Source: Methylococcaceae bacterium NSP1-1
Lineage (GTDB): Bacteria > Pseudomonadota > Gammaproteobacteria > Methylococcales > Methylomonadaceae
NCBI GenBank assembly: GCA_002256465.1
Contig: NQJG01000032.1
Span: 1 to 9,484 of the forward strand
DNA: 9,484 nucleotides
Direction of reading: 5' to 3'
In this document: positions 5,173 to 9,484 of the stretch, piece after piece
How the letters are laid out: each line of letters begins with the position of its first letter
Numbering within the stretch: position 1 is the stretch's first letter
The notes under the pieces: generated by a model
Told to the model about the DNA's origin: nothing
Seen by the model: only the letters and a program-made list of their open reading frames with translations
The model's database searches: none
Position numbers and translations under genes: made by a program

Positions 5173-6201
5173 GTGAGCTTAACAATTTCAATCGATGCAA
5201 TGGGCGGGGATTATGGTCCTGAAGTCACTATTCCGGCATCATTGGATTGTTTAAAAAACAATCCAGACTTAAAACTGATTTTAGTGGGCGATGAAGCTGT
5301 TATTAAACAGTTGTTGCCGCAGGAATTGGCTGATTATCAAGATAGGCTCACTATCCACCACGCATCGCAATGCGTTGGTATGGATGAGTCTCCATCCAAA
5401 GCACTGAAAAACAAAAAAGATTCATCAATGCGGGTTGCTATCAATCTGGTTCGTGATGGTCATGCGGACGCCTGTGTGAGTGCCGGTAATACCGGCGCAT
5501 TGATGGCAACTGCTCGCTTTGTTTTGAAAATGATCCCGGGGATTGATCGTCCTGCCATTATTTCAACGCTACCATCAATTTACGGACATACTCATGTGCT
5601 CGATTTGGGTGCAAATGTAGATTGTACTGCGGAACATCTTTTTCAATTTGCGATAATGGGAAATGAATTGGTTAAAGCGGTTGAGGGTATTGATGGTCCA
5701 AAAGTAGGGTTGTTAAATATTGGCGAAGAAGATATGAAAGGTAATGAGCAGGTTAAATCGGCTGCAAAATTATTGGAAAATTCATCTTTAAATTATATTG
5801 GTTATGTAGAAGGCAACTCTTTAAATGCTGGACATATCAAAGTTGATTTGATCGTTACTGATGGGTTTGTTGGTAATGTTGCGCTTAAGTCCATCGAAGG
5901 CGCTGCCAAAATGATTGGCTCTGCGTTAAAAGAGGCTTTTGGCAAAAACATTTTAACCAAATTGGTTGGATTAATTGCCTATCCGGTTCTTAAGTCGTTT
6001 AAGCAGCGCATAGATCCTCGTTTATACAATGGCGCGAGTTTTTTGGGGCTCCGGGGGCTGGTCATTAAAAGTCACGGCGGCGCGGATGTCCTTGCTTTTA
6101 GAGCGGCTATTCAGCTTGCCGAAGTTGAAGTCCAAAAAGATGTCACCAGAAAGATAAGCGAGCAAGTAGAGAAAATCCTGGCTCTGAGAGAAATCGCATG
6201 A
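5173..6201 (+). CDS. plsX: Phosphate acyltransferase PlsX
   Basis: A peripheral cytoplasmic enzyme that converts acyl-ACP and phosphate to acyl-phosphate, the donor used by PlsY for phosphatidic acid synthesis. Family blocks are all present: [11 protein letters not shown] near the N terminus, [28 protein letters not shown] and [12 protein letters not shown] choose GTG at 5173 as the start (342 residues): [12 protein letters not shown] then begins as in homologs, and GGAG (5157-5160) lies 12 nt upstream. The alternative TTG at 5161 directly abuts the GGAG and cannot use it. There is no in-frame ATG before the AMGGD motif. The stop overlaps the fabH start by 4 bp (ATGA). The gene links phospholipid synthesis to the fatty-acid genes that follow. 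Confidence 0.95.
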   Translation: MSLTISIDAMGGDYGPEVTIPASLDCLKNNPDLKLILVGDEAVIKQLLPQELADYQDRLTIHHASQCVGMDESPSKALKNKKDSSMRVAINLVRDGHADACVSAGNTGALMATARFVLKMIPGIDRPAIISTLPSIYGHTHVLDLGANVDCTAEHLFQFAIMGNELVKAVEGIDGPKVGLLNIGEEDMKGNEQVKSAAKLLENSSLNYIGYVEGNSLNAGHIKVDLIVTDGFVGNVALKSIEGAAKMIGSALKEAFGKNILTKLVGLIAYPVLKSFKQRIDPRLYNGASFLGLRGLVIKSHGGADVLAFRAAIQLAEVEVQKDVTRKISEQVEKILALREIA

Positions 6202-7166
6202 TTCGTTATTCAAGGGTAATCGGTACTGGTGGTTATCTGCCAGAAGAAGTTCGCACTAATGAACAAATATCACAGACTGTTGATACATCGGATAGCTGGA
6301 TTTATGAGCGGACAGGTATTAAAAGTCGTCGAATTGCAGGGCCGAATGAATCGGCTGCAAGCATGGCCGAAATTGCCGCAAGGCAAGCATTAGAGGCCGG
6401 TGGCTGTGACCCGGAAGCTATTGATTTAATAATTGTTGCAACAGGGACGCCTGATCGCATTTACCCAAGTACAGGTTGCTTACTACAGCAGCGACTAGGT
6501 ATTAAAAACTGTATTGCCTTTGACGTACAGGCCGCTTGTTCAGGCTCTATCTTTGCTTTGAGTATTGCCGATCAATATATAAAGTCAGGCGCAGCCAAGA
6601 CGGTGCTAGTTGTCGGCTCTGAAATTTGTTCTCGCATTGTCGACTGGACGGATCGTAGTACCTGTATTTTATTTGGTGATGGAGCAGGAGCTATATTGTT
6701 AAGTGCTTCGGAAGAGGCGGGTGTTTTGTCTACGCATATTCATTCCGATGGGGAATATGAAGATATGTTGTATTGTCCAAACCCTCAAGTTGCTACTGAT
6801 ATTAACAAGCACGAAGCTGGCTACATCAGCATGCGTGGCAACGAGGTATTTAAAGTCGCTGTTAATACGCTGGGTCGGATTGTAGATGAGACTCTGGAAG
6901 CCAATAATATGGATAAGTCCGAAATTGACTGGCTGGTTCCTCATCAGGCGAATATACGAATCATTGTTGCAACCGCTAAAAAATTAAAAATGTCCATGGA
7001 TCAAGTTGTGGTGACGCTTGAAAATCAGGGTAATACCTCATCTGCTTCGGTGCTTCTTGCCTTAAATGAAGCGATTCGTGATGGGCGCATTAAGCGCGGA
7101 CAGGTGGTCATGCTTGAAGCCTTTGGTGCAGGATTCACCTGGGGTTCTGCATTAATTAAATACTAA
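6198..7166 (+). CDS. fabH: Beta-ketoacyl-ACP synthase III
   Basis: Starts fatty-acid chains by condensing acetyl-CoA with malonyl-ACP in the cytoplasm. The catalytic triad is visible: C114 in QAACSG, H249 in VPHQAN and N279 in [10 protein letters not shown]. His and Asn are 30 residues apart, the same distance as in E. coli FabH (H244, N274). Other family blocks are [21 protein letters not shown] and [13 protein letters not shown] at the C terminus. At 322 residues it is full length. The ATG overlaps the plsX stop by 4 bp, so translational coupling is likely. The acyl-CoA primer preference (acetyl or branched) cannot be judged. Confidence 0.97.
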   Translation: MIRYSRVIGTGGYLPEEVRTNEQISQTVDTSDSWIYERTGIKSRRIAGPNESAASMAEIAARQALEAGGCDPEAIDLIIVATGTPDRIYPSTGCLLQQRLGIKNCIAFDVQAACSGSIFALSIADQYIKSGAAKTVLVVGSEICSRIVDWTDRSTCILFGDGAGAILLSASEEAGVLSTHIHSDGEYEDMLYCPNPQVATDINKHEAGYISMRGNEVFKVAVNTLGRIVDETLEANNMDKSEIDWLVPHQANIRIIVATAKKLKMSMDQVVVTLENQGNTSSASVLLALNEAIRDGRIKRGQVVMLEAFGAGFTWGSALIKY

Positions 7167-7194
7167 AGCAAGCGTATTCGAGATGAGTCGACAA

Positions 7195-8133
7195 ATGTAC
7201 AATTTAGCTTTTGTTTTCCCCGGTCAGGGTTCCCAGTCTTTGGGTATGTTGTCAGATTTGGCAGTTAGTTATGATGAGGTAAAACATATCTTTGAACGAG
7301 CATCTGATGCACTGGGTAAGGATTTATGGTCTATCGTTGCACAGGGTCCGGAAGCTGAACTTAATCAGACACAAAATACACAACCTGCTATGTTGGCTGC
7401 CGGTGTTGCTGTATGGGAGGTTTGGTGTAAACGCAGTACAATTCGCCCTGATTGGATGGCGGGTCATAGTCTTGGAGAATATACAGCACTGGTTTGTTCG
7501 GGTGCCATGTCTTTTGAAGACGGTATAAAACTAGTTGCAATAAGAGGGCAATTAATGCAAGAGGCTGTGCCAGCGGGCGTCGGGGCAATGGCGGCAATTT
7601 TAGGGCTGGAGGATCATCAGGTCGTAAATATTTGTAACCAAGTTGCCGAAGATGAGGTTGTTTCGGCTGTCAATTTTAATGCGCCTGGACAAGTGGTCAT
7701 TGCCGGTAATCTTGCTGCGGTTGAAAGAGCGATGCATGCAGCAAAAGATGCTGGGGCTAAACGTGCGGTATTGTTACCAGTGAGTGTGCCCTCTCATTGT
7801 GCGTTGATGCAATCAGCAGCTGAAAAACTGGATAAATATCTACAAAATACTGTTATTGATGTGCCGAAAACCACTCTGATTCATAATGTGGATGTTGCGT
7901 CACATAGTGCGCCGGAAGTAATTCGTAATGCATTAAAAGAACAGCTCTATAAGCCAGTGCGCTGGGTCGATACTATTAGATTCATGCATGACCAGGGTGT
8001 CACCCGATTTGTTGAATGCGGTCCTGGCAAAGTATTGATCGGCCTAAACAAACGTATCGATAAAGATTCCGAACATTTTTCTATTTATGACCCTGAGACT
8101 TTAAATAAAGTATTGGAGCAATTCGATGACTAA
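7195..8133 (+). CDS. fabD: Malonyl-CoA:ACP transacylase
   Basis: Transfers malonyl from CoA to acyl carrier protein, supplying extender units to FabH and FabF. With the ATG at 7195 the protein is 312 residues, and S92 in GHSLGEY, R117 and H201 in VPSHCALM fall at exactly the E. coli FabD numbers. That is why I prefer this start over the ATG at 7183, which would add four residues. Neither has a strong ribosome binding site; GAG at 7185-7187 is 7 nt before the chosen ATG. VFPGQGSQ at the N terminus and FVECGPGKVL near the end are family signatures. The gene begins 28 nt after fabH and its end overlaps fabG by 8 bp. Confidence 0.95.
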   Translation: MYNLAFVFPGQGSQSLGMLSDLAVSYDEVKHIFERASDALGKDLWSIVAQGPEAELNQTQNTQPAMLAAGVAVWEVWCKRSTIRPDWMAGHSLGEYTALVCSGAMSFEDGIKLVAIRGQLMQEAVPAGVGAMAAILGLEDHQVVNICNQVAEDEVVSAVNFNAPGQVVIAGNLAAVERAMHAAKDAGAKRAVLLPVSVPSHCALMQSAAEKLDKYLQNTVIDVPKTTLIHNVDVASHSAPEVIRNALKEQLYKPVRWVDTIRFMHDQGVTRFVECGPGKVLIGLNKRIDKDSEHFSIYDPETLNKVLEQFDD

Positions 8134-8854
8134 GCAAATAGCTTTAGTAACAGGCGCCAGTCGTGGTATCGGCAGGGCGATTGCCGAAAGATTGGCTGAT
8201 GATGGTTTTTTTGTTGTTGGCACTGCGACGTCAGATACCGGTGCTGATTCAATTTCCAATTATTTAGGCCAAAATGGTAGGGGCATTAAGCTTGATGTAG
8301 CCGATGTCGAATCTATTGCGGAAGTGATTAAAACGGTAACTGATGAAATTGGTGCTCCAACAGTATTGGTGAACAATGCTGGTATTACGCGAGATAATTT
8401 GTTGATGCGGATGAAAGATGATGAATGGGATGACATTATTAACACCAATTTAACTTCCATCTTTCGTATGAGCAAGGCTGTATTGCGCGGCATGATGAAA
8501 GCTAAAACAGGTCGAATTATTAATATTTCCTCCGTTGTTGGTTTTACTGGTAACGCAGGGCAGGCAAATTACGCTGCAGCAAAAGCTGGCATGGTCGGAT
8601 TTGCTAAATCAATCGCGAAAGAAGTCGGTTCTCGAAATATTACAGTTAATACTGTCGCACCTGGATTTATTGATACCGATATGACCAGGGAATTGAGTGA
8701 TGACATTAAAAATGCCTTATTATCATCGATTCCTTTGTCTCGTTTAGGCGAGGCAAAAGAAATTGCTCATACTGTTGCATTTCTTGCGTCGGCAGGTGCC
8801 GGCTATATTACGGGTGAAACCATTCATGTCAATGGTGGGATGTTTATGCCTTAA
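8126..8854 (+). CDS. fabG: 3-oxoacyl-ACP reductase
   Basis: NADPH-dependent reductase for the first reduction step of each elongation cycle. A 242-residue classical short-chain dehydrogenase: cofactor motif TGASRGIG (9-16), NNAG (83-86), and catalytic N108, S136, Y149 and K153 in the order and spacing of E. coli FabG (N110, S138, Y151, K155). The C-terminal GYITGETIHVNGGMFMP matches the family. Start and fabD stop overlap by 8 bp (ATGACTAA), suggesting coupled translation. The 140-bp gap that follows contains a separate promoter for acpP, so fabG may end the upstream transcript, although I see no strong terminator. Confidence 0.96.
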   Translation: MTKQIALVTGASRGIGRAIAERLADDGFFVVGTATSDTGADSISNYLGQNGRGIKLDVADVESIAEVIKTVTDEIGAPTVLVNNAGITRDNLLMRMKDDEWDDIINTNLTSIFRMSKAVLRGMMKAKTGRIINISSVVGFTGNAGQANYAAAKAGMVGFAKSIAKEVGSRNITVNTVAPGFIDTDMTRELSDDIKNALLSSIPLSRLGEAKEIAHTVAFLASAGAGYITGETIHVNGGMFMP

Positions 8855-8858
8855 TATG

Positions 8859-8886
8859 GTGACATTGTTGTAATATTAAGTATAAT
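8859..8886 (+). promoter_or_regulatory. acpP promoter
   Basis: GTGACA (8859-8864, 5 of 6 to TTGACA), a 16-bp spacer and a perfect TATAAT (8881-8886) make the best promoter in the window. Transcription is predicted near 8893, giving a leader of roughly 100 nt before the acpP ATG. A dedicated strong promoter fits the very high abundance of acyl carrier protein. Confidence 0.7.
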
Positions 8887-8893
8887 TGCCCGG

Positions 8894-8916
8894 CCGTCTG
8901 GATTTGCCGGAGACGG
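8894..8916 (+). other. Stem-loop at the predicted 5' end of acpP mRNA
   Basis: CCGTCT (8894-8899) pairs with AGACGG (8911-8916) around an 11-nt loop. With transcription starting near 8893, this would be a 5'-terminal hairpin, a configuration known to slow 5'-end-dependent decay. CCGGC/GCCGG (8890-8894, 8906-8910) is a competing pairing that would need an earlier start. Confidence 0.4.
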
Positions 8917-8946
8917 GATTTCAGTCAAAACTAATAACAATACTAT

Positions 8947-8975
8947 TGTAAGTTTTTTAAGACCTAAAACTTACA
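8947..8975 (+). promoter_or_regulatory. 10-bp stem-loop just upstream of the acpP ribosome binding site
   Basis: TGTAAGTTTT (8947-8956) and AAAACTTACA (8966-8975) are perfectly complementary around a 9-nt loop. The stem ends 6 nt before the GAGGA ribosome binding site (8982-8986). No U-run follows it on the plus strand, so a terminator is unlikely. It may insulate the binding site from upstream sequence, or be a site for an RNA-binding factor. Confidence 0.5.
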
Positions 8976-8994
8976 TTGTTTGAGGATAAAAATT

Positions 8995-9225
8995 ATGAGT
9001 AACATTGAAGAACGAGTAAAAAAGATTGTTGCAGAGCAATTGGGTGTTAAGGAAGATATTGCGACCGATGCTTCATTTGTGGATGATCTCGGTGCTGATT
9101 CTCTGGATACAGTTGAACTCGTTATGGCTCTTGAAGAAGAATTCGAATGCGAAATTCCAGATGATGAAGCTGAAAAAATCACCACAGTTCAACAAGCTAT
9201 CGATTACGTGGAAAAAAACGCCTAA
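8995..9225 (+). CDS. acpP: Acyl carrier protein
   Basis: Small acidic carrier (76 residues) that holds growing acyl chains on a 4'-phosphopantetheine arm. S36 in [12 protein letters not shown] is the attachment site. The sequence is very close to E. coli AcpP throughout ([43 protein letters not shown]), with one residue fewer in loop I. The ATG at 8995 has GAGGA 8 nt upstream; an upstream TTG (8980) is not needed. C52, where E. coli has Thr (EFDTEIP), adds a thiol the E. coli protein lacks. It has its own promoter and structured leader, and a hairpin follows the stop. Confidence 0.98.
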   Translation: MSNIEERVKKIVAEQLGVKEDIATDASFVDDLGADSLDTVELVMALEEEFECEIPDDEAEKITTVQQAIDYVEKNA

Positions 9226-9236
9226 GACTGTTTTTT

Positions 9237-9262
9237 AGTGGATGAGCTTAGGTTCATCCACT
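9237..9262 (+). terminator. Hairpin after acpP, probable weak terminator
   Basis: AGTGGATGAGC (9237-9247) pairs with GTTCATCCACT (9252-9262): 11 bp with one G-U pair and a TTAG loop, 11 nt after the acpP stop. The following bases (GATTAGTTGTTC) are only moderately U-rich, so termination may be partial or the hairpin may protect the 3' end. The T-run is on the 5' side. Confidence 0.5.
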
Positions 9263-9316
9263 GATTAGTTGTTCACAAATGACGCGTACAAAATGCCGGC
9301 AATTGTCCCGTTAAAT

Positions 9317-9344
9317 TACGGATAATTAACATACGGATTGTTAA
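9317..9344. repeat. Imperfect 13-nt direct repeat upstream of fabF
   Basis: TACGGATAATTAA (9317-9329) and TACGGATTGTTAA (9332-9344) match at 11 of 13 bases, 15 nt start to start. They could be paired binding sites on a fabF promoter, but I cannot place -35 and -10 boxes convincingly in this 195-bp gap. Confidence 0.3.
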
Positions 9345-9371
9345 AGTTGTTTTTATGCAGTTTTAGTTAAA

Positions 9372-9407
9372 TCCCCCTTCATCTTCATTCTCATCTTCTT
9401 TTTTCTT
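9372..9407 (+). other. Guanine-free pyrimidine tract before fabF
   Basis: 36 nt containing only C, T and three A, ending 13 nt before the fabF start codon. With no Shine-Dalgarno visible, such a tract could serve as an unstructured loading site for ribosomal protein S1. Composition is seen; the role is inferred. Confidence 0.3.
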
Positions 9408-9420
9408 ACGGTACATTACA

Positions 9421-9484
9421 TTGAGCAAACGTCGAGTTGTAATAACTGGATTGGGTGCGGTCACGTGCTTAGCCAACACTGTCT
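9421..9484 (+). CDS. fabF: Beta-ketoacyl-ACP synthase II, 5' end only
   Basis: The first 21 codons of an elongation condensing enzyme, cut by the window edge. Read from TTG, the product starts (M)SKRRVVITGLGAVTCLANTV, which matches the FabF N terminus (SKRRVVVTGLG in E. coli) residue for residue at the start. There is no in-frame ATG between the TAG at 9364-9366 and this point, so TTG is almost certainly the initiation codon. No clear ribosome binding site precedes it. Its place after acpP is the standard proteobacterial order. The catalytic Cys-His-His residues lie outside the window. Confidence 0.88.
   Translation, partial: MSKRRVVITGLGAVTCLANTV

Noticed and set aside
9364..9420. Minus-strand frame encoding a charged KKKEDENEDEGG-like tail
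   Set aside because: It looks like a protein C terminus, but it is the reverse reading of the pyrimidine tract and would have to run antisense through fabF.
1..9484. CRISPR array, tRNA or rRNA genes, intact insertion sequence, phage attachment site
   Set aside because: Read for regular spaced repeats, cloverleaf-like ends, terminal inverted repeats and integrase motifs; none seen.

Overview
The window (about 9.5 kb, moderate to low GC) looks like chromosomal DNA of a gammaproteobacterium. The main reason is a yceD-rpmF-plsX-fabH-fabD-fabG-acpP-fabF cluster whose proteins keep E. coli-like lengths and active-site spacing. A type I methanotroph (Methylococcales) or a relative would fit the encapsulated-ferritin-like gene beside bacterioferritin and the hyi-glxR pair, but this placement is inference.

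Left part, 1-911 (minus strand): two iron-oxidising ferritin-family genes lie head to tail. An EncFtn-type protein without a cargo tail comes first, then a bacterioferritin that keeps its diiron site but has lost the heme-ligand methionine.

Region 912-2542 is a patchy zone of relics and small genes. It holds a decayed IS630-type transposase helix-turn-helix piece, a 12-codon ORF behind a very strong ribosome binding site, a tiny SEC-C zinc-motif ORF, an intact gamma-glutamylcyclotransferase-like gene, a REP-like palindromic repeat, and an RlpA-like gene cut off inside its double-psi barrel.

Region 2543-4184 (minus strand): glxR (tartronate semialdehyde reductase) and hyi (hydroxypyruvate isomerase) overlap by 8 bp. 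They form a small operon that interconverts hydroxypyruvate, tartronate semialdehyde and glycerate. No glyoxylate carboligase gene is present here.

Region 4185-9484 (plus strand): a divergent intergenic region carries a good promoter only a few bases upstream of yceD, then comes the fatty-acid cluster. YceD and L32 link to ribosome biogenesis. PlsX links to phospholipid synthesis. FabD makes malonyl-ACP, FabH starts chains, FabG reduces them, AcpP carries them, and FabF (only its first codons are here) elongates them. Close spacing and overlaps suggest one transcript from yceD to fabG. acpP has its own consensus-like promoter and a structured leader, and a hairpin separates it from fabF.

I found no CRISPR array, rRNA, tRNA, intact insertion sequence or defence system. 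The parts least explained by standard annotation are the tail-less EncFtn with non-heme-type Bfr pair, the acpP leader, the apparently leaderless yceD mRNA, and the relic zone.
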